Below, piece by piece: positions 1-11,599 of a stretch of DNA of 64,000 nucleotides. This stretch comes from Aphelenchoides besseyi. Its lineage: Eukaryota > Nematoda > Chromadorea > Rhabditida > Aphelenchoididae. The notes under the pieces are model-generated. The model ran no database searches and was not told the origin of the DNA. It saw nothing but the letters and a program-made list of their open reading frames with translations. Where the stretch lies: NCBI GenBank assembly GCA_024699855.1, contig JAMPIQ010000003.1, positions 7,874,001-7,938,000 of the forward strand, read 5' to 3'. Both the position numbers and the translations under genes were made by a program. Position 1 is the stretch's first letter. Each line of letters begins with the position of its first letter.

Positions 1-3000
1 GAAATGATCGATTGAAGGCGAAGAACTAAACCTTAAAACTTCGTCCAAATCACGACAAATTCCGTCGGTTCCATTCAACGGAAAAACACCCCAATCGCCA
101 CTCTCATTATCACCGAAACCATAAACGGGGATTCCGATTGTTTTCGATGTAAACGGAGCTAATGATCGACCCATTATTTGAATCACTGATTGATACGGAT
201 TCTGGATTGTTGGATCATCGACGAAATGTAAAGATCGCCCATCAAAAGAATGTTCGCCCTGATATTTGTTCGATGCTGTATAGTCGATACCTGAAGAAAC
301 ATGTAAGCATTTCAGTAAGTAAACAATTACCGAAAATTAGATTTGTCGTCTCCAAACCCGCTTTTCGCATCGCCGCCGATAGTTCTTCGATAGTCGTTAA
401 TGTCAATAACATTTCTTGCATTGATGTAACACCCTGAAAGTGCATGGAGATGTTAAGCAGAAATTAACAGCGCTCACCAAAGCGCTTAGGAGGCTGGATT
501 GCTTTTGTAGCGACTAAAAGCGAAGTGGATAGAAGGATCGAAGCGATAGAAAACTTACACGGGTAGAAGCGCGCGAAGATCGAGAGGAAACCGACGCGTT
601 GTCGTCATTTGGCGACGATCGTTTTCGGGCACTCCAGAATTGTGGAGCTTGCGGGGTTGGTGGAGTCCCAGTTGTGGAGACATGGGCGGGCGACTGATGC
701 AACAACATCGACTGAGGGAGTGATGCATCCGCCGTCGGCTCACGATGTTCATCTGCTTCTCCTTTTCGACGATCGTCAGATTGTTTTGTCCATTGAGTTT
801 CGGATTGTTGGTCAGGTATCGTTGAACCGAGTGGAATCGTCGACTGTTTCGTCGATAAAAACGACTGCTCGGGCTCACGTTCCTGGTAATTTTCGAGTTG
901 TTGGATTGTTGATGGTTTTTGTGCTTGGGTTTGTGATTTCGTGAAAGCTACAATACCATCCTGGTCGTTGAGTTGTGAGTCAAAATAAAGTTGGGGTAGC
1001 TGAATACTAATTCGATGTTCCTGATGCCTTTGAGGCATCTGAATGGGCACCTGTTTGTCTTCGTATGTAAACTGCGTGTCCAGAGCTTGAAGTTGAGGTG
1101 ACGAAGCGGAAGTGTGTTTAAGTCCCGTCGATTCGATAGGTTTTGTTTCACACAAATTGTCAGGGTAAACAGTCTAAATTATGAAAACCGGGTAGAGAAG
1201 GGAATTTGAAAACACGACAAACACATTCACAAAGAAACCTTAGGGAAATCGTTCTAGTGCAGTAAAACGACAGAAAGCAAAGTGCAAAATATAAAGAAGC
1301 CGAATGGTTAGTTTAAAAAAGTGCTTATTCTAAACTCACCTCATCTGGCAGATTATCGATAAGGTTCGAAGACGCTTGACTGACTTCATCGGGCGGAACT
1401 TCCAAGGACTGGATTTCTGGTGCGTATGTTTGTGCATCGTCCGCGTCATCGAATCCGGGCTCTGGCTTTTCGAAGACCTAAAGTGAACAATGCAAATTGT
1501 TTGAAACAAGTGAGTTGAATGGTCATTTGTGTCGCATTTCAAAACTCGCCGGCGATTCCTAGACTGTTTTTTGTTTTGCACACTGAAAACGATCGTTCGA
1601 GTGCATGAAAGATGCCAAACTCCTGTCAACAATCGGGACTTTTGGTTTATGTTCAGGTGATTTGCTTGAGTAATTGGCAAATAAAGAATATTTTAGATTA
1701 TCAGCATACTGATGCCGATTTTCTTCATTGGAATTGGCGCTGCGGTTGTCTACATGGTCGCCAAATTGGGAGCAAGTGGAATGTGTCGACGAGCGTGGAA
1801 AGCAAATGTTCGTGCAATTTTGGATGAATTGGACAAAGAACATAAACAAATACGTCCGACGTAGGTCAACGTTTAATTTGTTTGATAGAACGTGCAGATT
1901 CAGTGTCACTAACACTCCGAACGAGAATCTGGAAATTGTTGCGGGCAACGGAATTCTTGGACATGGCATCAAGAACGATCCCGTTATACAAAGCGCCGTC
2001 TTCCAACCAACACCCGGAGTGATTCCACCAACCGCTCCTGGATATCAATTTGCTTGAGTTGTGCGAATAAACAAAACCATTTGGTCCTCTTGGTATCCAT
2101 TGAGTAAACTTACGTCAGTTGTTGGGACAAGGCGACTTGTTGGATCGGCGGAAGCGTTTTGCATTCTCAACGGCAACTTCTCACTACTACCGAGCATATC
2201 TTCTTCCATAACAAATCCACTGGACGAGTTGTTTCGATTTTGATTGTCCACATAGTCAATTGCGTCTTGAAGATAGATTTCTGCTTCAACCAAACGTCGT
2301 GGATCTTCGTTCTTATGATCATTCGTTTGTTGAGCCAACATACGACGATGATCGCGATTTGCGGACTGCTCGGAACTTTCTCGATATTTCTTTGGATCTA
2401 AAAAAATTTTCAAGGTTCTGTTCTTTTAATCTACAAACCTTCAATGAGCTTGGAACCGCTTTCCGGCGGCGGTTGAGTTGCAGATCGATGGTCAAAACTC
2501 TGAGGTGGTGACGAGGCTTGAAGTTGACCGGAAGAAACGGATGGCGATTGAGGACCGAAGCCGGCTTCTTGCTCTGCGGGCACTTGCAAAGCATCGAGTT
2601 CGTTTGAAGACTCTGCAGCAGGAGATTGTCGAGTAGAGGCTGAAAGTGATCGTTTAGAAAACGAGATTATTCATAATCAATGGTTACGTTTTGTGTCCAA
2701 CAACTTCAACTGTTGCTTAACCACCTCTTCACTGGGCGATGGTCGAGTTTCGCGTTGATCTCGCGATGCATCAGTCGAAGTGGACAAATCGTACTCGTGA
2801 AGAAGTTCTCGAACTTTTGCTGCTTCTTTTGGATCGGGATGTAGTTTACGTTTTTCTTCTTCTAATGCAGCCTACAAAACAGATTATCCAATTGCATTTA
2901 TCGACGTTCACTCACTTGAACTCGATCGAAAATTTCTGGCGGAATTTCTTCGGGATGCTCTTTGTACATGGCCATTTCTTTGGCTGTGAATTCGGGAACT

Positions 3001-5929
3001 GGGAACGCTTTCAACGTGTCTTGTCGATTCAACTCGTAAGCATTCGTGGGCTCCGGACTTCCAACTGCTTCTGGGCGTTGTTGCATTGGCTGACGACGTC
3101 TCGGATGATAAGGATATTCCGGATCAAAAGGCGGAGTTTCGCTTTCCGTCGATCCAGCGGCCATTTTTTGTTGTTTGGCGGCCAATTTCTTTTTGTGAAT
3201 CTTCATCAACTCTTCTTGTAACTCGTACGGAATTCTGTAAAGCAGTCCATCTCTACCTAATTGGAAGAATTGTCCAGAACTTGTGAGTTCGAAAATTTTT
3301 CCATCGGAACTTTGAATAATTGCCGGATTGCCTTGCTGAGCTAATGTTAATCGTTTCAAAGCATTTTGGGCTTCTTCTGGATGTTCACGTTCGTAACGTT
3401 CTCGTTCTGCTGCTTCAGCTTCAGCTTTTCGTTTTCTCTCCTCAACCAAATCCAACAGTTGACGTTGAATGTCTGGACTAACACGTTTCGATCGACCATC
3501 GGGTCCCGGCTCATAAAATTGACCCTGTAAACATTCGACTACTTCGTTCTAATGATGTTCTTGCTTACCATTGGTCCGATTTCGTAGAGAATGCCGTTTG
3601 GTCCTTCGATCACTTCTTGCGGTTCGGCTGATCGACTTTTTCCCGTTTGCAAAGTCTGTTGAATTTCGGCATAGATGATCTTCTGAACTGACGGTGGAAC
3701 TTTGTACATTTCGCCGTCGGCCGTTTGCTCATAGAAATGACCGGTGGTTTTGTCCTGTTGATAAATCTTTCCATCGGTTGTCTTAATCAATGGTTGTTGG
3801 GTGCCGGAAATTTGTTGGTCTTGGAGAATTTGCTGGAGTTCCGGAGAGATCGGTACTAGCTGGCCATCAGAAGTTTGCTCGTAATACAGTCCGTCCGGAC
3901 CTTGTGGATACAAACGACCCGATGGTCCTGAATTAAATCGGTCATTCTTGTTCGCTTATACCATTTACCTTGTTGGAAATTTTGAAGAAAGTTGCCGAGA
4001 TAACCGGACAACGGAACTAATGGCACTTGAATTTGAGGAGACGGAGATCGTCGTCCGGAAGCCGGTGACACGGTAGTTTGCGATGTCGAGGACGGAACTT
4101 GTTGAGATGGTTGTTGTGTTTGAATTGTAATTTGAGTTGTTGGCTTTTGAGTAGTTTGCTGATGAACGGGTAACGGTGGCGGAGTTGATTCATGAGTAGT
4201 CACTGAAGGCGGTTGAACTGTCGGAGCAATCGAATTGACTGTTTTGGGCACATTTTCGTATTCTTGTAAGATCTCACGCATCTGCTCTTCGCTTGCCGGT
4301 GGAGTTGAGTGCCGTTTGAGATCGTCTATTTTTTCAACTAAAAGCAAACCATAAGAAGTGGCTATGAGTACGTTTCTTACCGAAATCTGAGTAAATTTTT
4401 ACGAAACCTTCTTCACTGCTAGACGATGACTTTTTGGCATTAGGATCGGCAGTTGTTCGTTGATCGTTGATGTAAACTTCGGGTATTGGTCCTGTTTCGC
4501 TCGATTCTCGATTGTAGATTATTTCTGCGGTATGTCGTGGCTCGGCAAGCGGTCGACTGCTGGCTGGCGATGGTTCATATGTGAAACTTGTTGCTTCTGC
4601 TTCTGGATCGTCTGATTCACTGGGATAGAAAAGAGCGGGTGAGTCGCCAAGTTGTTCGAATTGCTCAACATCACTTTCATTAGACGAATGAGCTCCTGCA
4701 TCTTGTCGACCATGTAATCTAAATGCGATCATTAGTTTGAATGGCAGTTATTGCTTACCGATTGTATTCTTCAACCATGTTGTCGATTTGATATTCGAAA
4801 CGGCGACGAAATTCTTCAGCAGCTGTTTGGGCCTCCGGAATCGGATGTTGTTGAAGTTGAGCGGCAGCTGCTTGTATTTCTGGTTCATGTCGACGATGAA
4901 GTCGCGCTTGAAGTTCGTTGGCTGGTGTCGCACGAGCAGTCGATGCTTCGGCTTCGTTTTGAATTTCAATCCAAAGTTTTTGTTCCAACTCGGCAGCCAA
5001 ACGTTCGTAGTGCTCATTCAATAGGGCGCTTTGTGATTCCGATTTCTCCGGTGGTGTTGTGGGTGGTGTTCGAGGCTGATCGAAGCTTCTAGAAATCCAG
5101 TTTATTGAGGAGAACAACAGTCCACTTACTCGACAGTTTGTACGCTGAACTTTTTCTCGAGTTGCTGTTCATGAATCGGAATGACCGTCTGTTCACCCGA
5201 CGATCTTGACATGCCGCTAGTAATCGACTGTTTTTGACTCGAATTCGATGTCTGTGGAGTATAAGGCGGTGGACTTTCGGAAGCGGCCAAACGCTGTCGT
5301 TCAACTTCTTTGACATCGTTTTCCCACTTCTCCAACGCGACCATGTCAGCTTCCGACAGCCGTTTTCGTATTGGTGTTGTCGTACGAGAACGTGATCGAG
5401 AAGCAGCTCTACCGTTAACCACAGCCTCAGCTTTTCGAATTGCCGTCGCGAACTTTACGTCTGTCTCCTCGACTTCTTCGCTCCGTTCGACCAACGGCTA
5501 AAATAGAAAGTAGCACAATTAAATTTGAGTTGTTATAAAGTAAATAGAACGAAAATGTTTTCGTGTCCGATTTCTCGTTTTCAATTCTTTTAACGCCGCC
5601 GCTGTCTTTTGACCACATCCGTTGATCCGGTGGTCAACGTCGGGTTTATGGACAATTTGCTTAATGTGTTTTTTTGACAAAAAACAGTTGTCAGATGAGA
5701 AACCCTGCCCACACATAAAACTCACTGTAATTGACGCAAAACTTGCTCTTCGGTCCTCTCGTACCCATGTTTTTCTTTTCTCAATTACGTAGAAAAACAG
5801 AAAAGCGAAAGTAATCGCACAAGCTGCTAAAATCGTTCGCGTGAACCATCCGAAAGCCAAGAAATGGTCCGGTGGAGGACACTCTTCCCATTCTTCAGGA
5901 TCGTAGCCTAATTCCTCTGAGTAAACCAT
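1..5929 (-). CDS. cpna-1: Atypical membrane-anchored copine, CPNA-1-like (3' end runs off the window)
   Basis: Fifteen exons keep phase from ATG 5929 to the window edge: 5929-5726, 5497-5130, 5088-4759, 4718-4381, 4337-3969, 3927-3569, 3524-2916, 2871-2688, 2639-2439, 2397-2114, 1477-1340, 1173-559, 513-478, 433-331 and 290-1. They give at least 1476 residues. Residues about 29-49 form one transmembrane helix after an acidic N-terminus. A long Ser/Thr/Pro- and Glu-rich middle follows, including four related DG-rich repeats at about 537-770. The C-terminus is a copine (vWA-like) domain from about 1330, recognisable by LIFGIDYTASN, DPTIQNPYQSVIQIMGR and IPVYGFGDNE. There are no C2 domains. One N-terminal TM segment plus a C-terminal copine domain is the known architecture of C. 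elegans CPNA-1, an integrin-adhesion protein of muscle, so a role in muscle attachment is inferred. A splice acceptor lies 12 nt before the ATG. The domain end and stop lie outside the window. Confidence 0.85.
1612..2057 (+). CDS. Small single-pass membrane protein nested in a copine intron
   Basis: Three exons (1612-1656, 1697-1860, 1904-2057) joined by 40- and 43-nt introns encode 120 residues. The whole gene lies on the opposite strand inside the 636-nt intron between copine exons 10 and 11 (2113-1478). A hydrophobic segment at about residues 14-36 (IISILMPIFFIGIGAAVVYM) is followed by a basic stop-transfer stretch and a Pro-rich tail ending APGYQFA. The second intron is needed because the first frame stops at its GT; the chosen acceptor restores a tail that reads well. 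An in-frame stop just upstream of ATG 1612 supports this start. I do not recognise the family. Topology is probably a very short N-terminus outside and the tail in the cytoplasm. Confidence 0.6.
2916..3569 (-). repeat. DG-repeat region inside the copine protein (placeholder orientation, see next entry)
   Basis: Same region as the entry at 2980-3927; given here only to mark that the last repeat copies are split by the intron between 3569 and 3524. Confidence 0.3.
2980..3927 (-). repeat. Four divergent copies of a ~38-residue DG repeat within the copine gene
   Basis: Copies begin GPSGRLYPQGPDGLYYEQ, TTDGKIYQQDKTTGHFYEQ, GPNGILYEIGPMGQFYEP and SSDGKIFELTSSGQFFQL. Each is followed by a second DG or GRDG turn and a helix-like segment of the type V-P-x-x-[IVL]-Q-x-x-[IL]. 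The shared pattern is x-[DNS]-G-x-[IL]-[YF]-x(5-7)-G-x-[FY]-[YF]-x(4)-D-G-x(3)-x-[VI]-[SP]-P-x-[LVI]-Q. Copy three spans the 3569/3524 splice junction, which supports that join. I do not know this repeat from a named family. Confidence 0.6.
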
Positions 5930-5944
5930 ATCGCCGAAACTCTA

Positions 5945-7547
5945 CAAAGCAATTAGCTACAAACTTATCAAATGAATTTACATTGGGTGAGAAACTCACG
6001 AGTTTTAAAACGCTCTAGATCTTAACACAACAACCTTTAGAACTTCCTATGCCATTTAGCTAAACAGATTGTATTATGCTGGTCGTAGAGTCAAGTAGTG
6101 AGCATGTTGAGGGTAAAACACGATTAATATGCACGCCTGAACAAAAGATTTTGACACAATCTCAATAAGTACAATTCGAAAGTTGTTTGTTTTAACATCT
6201 AAACGGAACCTAAACTTCTAAACGAAAAAAGAACGGAAATAAAAATCTTGTCCGTGAGCTCAAACCCTCTTGTTACGAACGAACAAATTCACGAGCTTCG
6301 AAAGAGAAAAGCAGGTGCTCGCAAGAAGTTTTGAGTCCAAACAACTTTGAGCAGATCCATGGAACACGCAGATTTTTCTACGACCACAACGATTCTACGA
6401 ACAAAAGATCTTGATTTTTGTTTGAGATTTGATATAAAAAAGCCACGATTAACAGTTGAAAACAAGATACTTTAAGATATAAATCATGAAGCGAAGGCAA
6501 GCAAACGTTTTTGGAAGTTTTGATATCTTTCAGTAACTACATTCATATTGCAAACAAGGTTCCTGATTGTTACAATTAAGTGCAAAGTAAACTCGAAAAG
6601 CAAAGTGTCCATAAAATACCGCCGCTGGTTTTTGAAACAAGCAAATTGAAGAGGAAGAGTGTGGGCCCCGAAGATCAAGAGATTCCAAAACGCAGCCGAC
6701 TGATTGGAAAAGCAAAAACGACGGCACTTGTTCGTCTCGCGGCTGTTTAACTCCGATGCCATACTGAAGCATGACGACGAAATTGACGTCCGATCATGCC
6801 TTAGAGTCTCTTAATTCAATGGGTTTCGTCAGCCAAAAGAATGAGCAATAATGACAAGTGAGCGGTTAGAAATGAGCAAAACGGTTTATAAACCTAAATT
6901 CTTGTTAATAATACTTCGCTCACAGCTGATGTGTGATAATGACCATTTACGGAAGGCCTATGATTTTACGACTACAAGCTCTGAACTAGTTGAGGACAAA
7001 ACGAGAAACATTTTGACACATCAAAGAACACCACAAGACGACTAATTGCAATTCGAGACTTTCAGACGAGACGTCGCAAGTAAGAGACGGCAGGTCCTGA
7101 ACTCTTGAACTGCCAAACATTGAAATAGCGAAGTTTGTGGTTGGAAATTTGCGTCAATTCAAGCATCCAATTTCGAACAATCATTTGAGCAAAAATCGAT
7201 CGAACCAACTTTTTCACGGCAAGTGATTAGGTTCCAACGATTGAAAAGCGCTTTCAGATCTGAACTTCTATTCGACCAGTTCAACGCAACAACAAGAAAT
7301 GGACATCGTGAAAAAGCTCGGCGGAATGTACACTTGTTTTAAAAAACAGAGCTAACCCGTCATTCACTCGTCGTTGTATGACTCACCTCCTTTCTACTAT
7401 TCAACAACGAATACAACGGTTTTGCAATTCATCGAAATTACAAACGAGATGCCATTACAGCGGAGGAAGTTTATTTCGCATCAATGGACAAAAAAAGGAA
7501 CAAAGACGGTAAAGAGAAAACATGATGCCAATGGTCGAAATCACATC
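5945..7547. other. Intergenic, 1.6 kb, no gene recognised
   Basis: Upstream side of the copine gene and downstream side of the MSP-domain gene. Short open frames occur on both strands (for example 6484-6762, - strand), but none has a recognisable domain or a spliced continuation. It probably holds the copine promoter. Confidence 0.5.
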
Positions 7548-7970
7548 TTACTCAGCCTTCAACGGCAAGATCACTTCGCCACAAGCCGCTCCCGCTGAAA
7601 TCGAAGGTTAAATATCACAGATCGTGAATCAGCAAACTGACCTTTGAATGGTGCTTGCGGGTCCTCTTCTTCAGCCGGTACTTCAGCCCATTGAACGACG
7701 ATTTTGTCTTCTTTTGGCGGTCCTGGCAAGCGAATCAACTCGAGAGTGGTACGTCCTTTTGGAGCCACGAAGCCGAAAACTGGTTTGACACGATAATGTT
7801 CGTTGTTCGAGGATTTCACCTGAAACTCGAACGAATAAAACGACAAAATGAAGTCAAACCTTGAAGCCAAGTCGATTGTCGGTCAAGTTAACCACTTCGT
7901 GCTTGGCATTTCCGCCGGCTGCTGGAAACGTCGCGGAGCTTGGTTCGATATTGAGAGCTGCTTCAGCCAT
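7548..7970 (-). CDS. Sperm-specific MSP-domain protein (SSP family)
   Basis: Exons 7970-7860, 7819-7642 and 7594-7548 (introns of 40 and 47 nt) encode 111 residues, the usual size of the small nematode SSP proteins. The whole product is one MSP immunoglobulin-like domain. It begins MAEAALNIEPSSATFPAAGG, then has KHEVVNLTDNRLGFK, KSSNNEHYRVKPVFGFVAPKG and GPPKEDKIVVQWAE, and ends GEVILPLKAE. These are the hallmark strands of the major sperm protein/SSP group. SSPs are short cytosolic relatives of major sperm protein expressed in the male germ line of C. elegans, where MSP filaments drive sperm crawling; sperm expression here is inferred from the family. No splice acceptor is seen just ahead of the ATG. 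Confidence 0.9.
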
Positions 7971-8669
7971 AATCGGACAGAAGTATCAGAAACGAGGTGT
8001 TGGAGTGCGAGAACTGAAGCAAAAACAAAAGAGCAACTGATGGTACGTCGAAGAGACGAAACTGAGCGCCCAACAAAATTTGCACCCGCTTTTATGCTCG
8101 AAATTAAATTTGCATATCGATGCTCAGCTCTATGCAAATTTCCAAACTTACCATATGCTTTTACGTTGACTTACATTCCCATTCACTTCTTAAGACAATA
8201 GCACATGCTTATGTACATGATTTATTGGACGATTTGCTTCTCAAAACTGTGATCCAAAATCTTTGAAGTTGGAGATGAGAAGAAATGGAATTCAGAAACG
8301 GAGAATAATTCGATGGGAATTTGGATGTCCAGTGGAGAGAAATCAATGGGCGATTGCAATGTTTGCGAGGATCTCCGTTCGTTCGGACCAGAAGCAAAGT
8401 TGTTACCACAAACATCGAGGAGAGAGTTTGCGTACAATTCGTTGGTTTGTATTGGAAACAAAGTCACGTTCTTCGGATAAAAAGCGTTCATTCCAAATGT
8501 CCACAGATTCAGAAATAAAAGAAACCGAAAACGTAAATATCTCACTAGTTAAAATAAGGTTTGAAATCAAAGGGTTTAGCCGTAGACTCGACAGAAAATC
8601 CGGTATTTTAAAGTACAACTTGGGATTATTTTTACATCGAAATGAAAAGCGACTGTACAGGTAAAGATC
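7971..8669. other. Interval between the SSP and RNF11 genes, coding status unresolved
   Basis: The - strand holds an open stretch (8545-8222) that looks signal-peptide-like, but it opens with GTG, and its first ATG lies after the hydrophobic part. A TTTTAACTAG acceptor-like site precedes it at about 8548, and a second - strand frame (about 8520-8403) also stays open. These could be exons of one small unrecognised gene or only 3' flanking sequence of RNF11. I cannot decide from the sequence. Confidence 0.3.
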
Positions 8670-9310
8670 TCAAGAACTTGAACTTTTATTCGGAATCGAG
8701 GAAATGTCCATGACTCCTGAGTTCGAAGTGAACGCGCTCAACAACGCCGAATCAACCGGTTCCATGCACGATGGACATGTCAGAGAGCGAAGAAGCCAAT
8801 TGTCAATACAATGAACGTGATAAATGTGCTGACACGGAAGATATCGAATTAGTTGTTTTGGTTCAAAGTCCAGCATACAAATTGCACATCTAAGAGAACA
8901 ATCGAAACTAACTAACAAGTCCAAGATACTTACTCATCATTTGGTGTATTCCCTTCAACGTACTCAGCGACCCTCAGGTTCTCAACAATCGCTCGAGCTC
9001 GTGCTTTTCGTTTCTCGTCGATTGCTTCACGATCACGATCTTCGCCGTAGTCCGTGGACGAAGTGTAAAGCTGATTCACGTATGAACTCTAAAACAACAG
9101 AAGAATACAAATAAATCGATTTTAACTCACTACATGCGATCTTCCGCGCCTAGAAGTTGATGACGCTCCACCGCTTCGACTTCCCAACTCGTGACTCTGA
9201 GCGGTCGCCTGATGTTGACCAGCGAGTGAGCTTCGCGTGTTGTCCAAGTGCTGAGTATCTTCGTCGTCGGTTTGCGAATTAAAATAGATGAACGGCAAGC
9301 AATTGCCCAT
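8670..9310 (-). CDS. RNF11: RING-H2 E3 ubiquitin ligase, RNF11-like
   Basis: Exons 9310-9131, 9088-8934 and 8889-8670 encode 184 residues. The N-terminus MGNCL is an N-myristoylation plus palmitoylation signal, as in RNF11 (which also starts MGNCL). A low-complexity linker follows, then a basic helix (EAIDEKRKARARAIVENLRV). The C-terminal RING-H2 finger has CAICMLDF, RYLPCQHIYHVHCIDNWL and TCPSCMEPVDSALLSA; the last phrase is nearly diagnostic of RNF11. The family recruits E2 enzymes and works with HECT ligases and the A20 complex at endosomal membranes. Vertebrate RNF11 carries a PPPY motif in its linker for WW-domain partners; I see none here. Membrane location is inferred from the lipidation signal. 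Confidence 0.88.
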
Positions 9311-11599
9311 TTCGAATCGTTTGAACGGAAAATCGACGGTCTTCTCGGAGGCGAAGACTGTGAAACGTGAAAGTTAAGATAACGAATGCATTCGAAGTGC
9401 CTGAAACGATTGAAAGATTTACAACCACCAACTATCGGTTCTTCACGTATAAGAACATTTCGACGCAAACGAAGATCGCAATCGTATTTCGAACTTCACG
9501 TCTGAGTCATTAAAAGAAAACGGCCGTGATGATAAATGAGTAATCAGGATAGTTCGCTGAATCTTAAACGTTTTCGATCGCCGAAATTCGATTTATCAAC
9601 CACAAAGACACGCCGTAAACTGCACGTTACCAACAAACTCTCGTAGAATGTGACGAACAAAAAACGAAAGGATCGATTGTCAACAAACATTTTACGACTC
9701 CGAAAACGGAAACAACTCAATCGGTTTACGAAATTGCTATCGAATATACGTTGAATATCAAACAGCTGCATTGAACAATCGGGCAAGAGATCGTATCGAT
9801 TTAGTATGATGATGAGTCAAGGCGACGACCGGACGGTGAATTTTGGTACCGATAGTGAGGAGCAAAAAGGAAAAGAGCGAACCAAACGAGATTTCGAAGT
9901 GCAACGGACGGAAAACAGCACATGAGTTCCTTTCACATGTTATTTCCCGGTTCCAACGGTCGAAGGTTTGGATGAAGAAATAAGCTGATAAGTCCATTGC
10001 TAAAACCAATTGGCCAACAGAAACTACGTGCTATTTCTCTTCAAAAACAAGGGTTTTGCAGAAAATGATGACGAAACACCTTCGACTTACAATCCAGATT
10101 GACTGAGACTTCAATCAAACAGCTCTCGATTCAACTATTCCACAAGTCGAAATACCAAACGGCACGGACGGTCGACCGAAAAGAGTCACATGTTCGGAAA
10201 ACCATCGCGCATTGGCTGTTTGTTGAGCACAACGGACGAGCGAAGCGAAAAGAACGTGCGGTGTGACAGCTGAAAATTTTCGTGGGGGTCCTTTTCGTTG
10301 TCCGCCCCACACCGAAAAGAAATGTGACTGCGAGCATCCGAAGGAGAGTTAAGACAACGACTGCAGCTTCTCAGTCGTTCGGACGAGTGGACAGCAATAT
10401 TCTTTGGTCTATGTTTATGAACATTGGTGGTGTTTCAGCTCATTTTAATCCTCTAATTAACGTGCTCGCAAAGCTCCTATCTATCGTTGTTGACATTATT
10501 TCCTAACAAAGTCAATGCGATGTTCGTAGACTTCATATCGACAGCCACTTATTAAGAATTCATTTCTTTTTGGTTGCTTAGCATTCTCGAGTTAAAATTG
10601 TCAAAACCGCAAAGAAGTAACTTAAACTTTGTCAAACGGAAACCCTAAAACAAAAGAATTAGATCTAAGGTTCGAGACTAAGCTTACAAATTGAACGCGC
10701 AAGAAGTTCTCGTTAAGCCTGACGATGGTAATACGAGACTACGAAGCTAAAAAGCAATGTTGCCGTTCGTCGGGAAAAAACAAACGTTCAATCATCTTTT
10801 TGTTTTCCGGTGTGACCGTCGAAGTGGAGAAATTCGAATGGAAACGTTTGTTAACATCAGAGAAAGCCAGTGAATGAAACAGACAATCGATGTGTTGGCT
10901 TGTTAATCTAATTAAGGAAACTGATCAAGGTCAATGAAACGATAGCTCACGATGCTAAATGAGCAAAAGACATCGTAAGTCTATTCGATTACATTAAGAC
11001 AAAAAACTGCACGTCTAAATCAAAAGGGCGACGTTTCGGTGCAAAAACCAGTGAGTTATGCTTTCATTCATGTGATAAAAACAAAGAAAAACACCCTCTG
11101 GCAGCTGACCGTGTCAGCAGTCGAAGTTGATAAGTGCATCAAAGAAAACTGTTTACTGACAAAAGTTGTTCAATTTGTGAAAAAATGTTGATCGAACTTA
11201 GCATTTTGTTTATTCGTTTAGTTTTTGTACAACTCTGCAGCAAGATGGTCAAAGGAAAGAAGCACCGTTAGACAAATTTAGAGCATCAATTTGGAATTAT
11301 GCTTAGGATCATACGACGTAGAAACGGATACGCAGATTTTGTTTGGCCGGAAACTCGTGGGTAGAAATAATCGCAAGGAATAACCACCAGAAAGATTGTA
11401 CACACTGAGAAGCTGTTTAGAAATATAATGCAAACATAAGAAATAAATAAAAGTGCAGTCATTTAAAAGTTTAGTTGGATCAGCAGAAACAACCAGAATG
11501 AATGGCACACAAATTCAAAGTCCCGTAAAATCGTTTGATTTGCGGTAGTTGTTTGACATTCACGAGAAAGATAAAGCAAATGGTTAGTCGGAAACATGA
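9311..11599. other. Intergenic, 2.3 kb, no gene recognised
   Basis: Lies between the RNF11 start and the ACAP stop, both on the - strand, so it should contain the RNF11 promoter and the ACAP 3' UTR. Open frames are short (at most about 83 codons), lack domains, and do not join through plausible splice sites. Confidence 0.5.

Noticed and set aside
609..944. + strand frame of 111 codons
   Set aside because: Antisense shadow of copine exon 12, which is spliced in phase with its neighbours.
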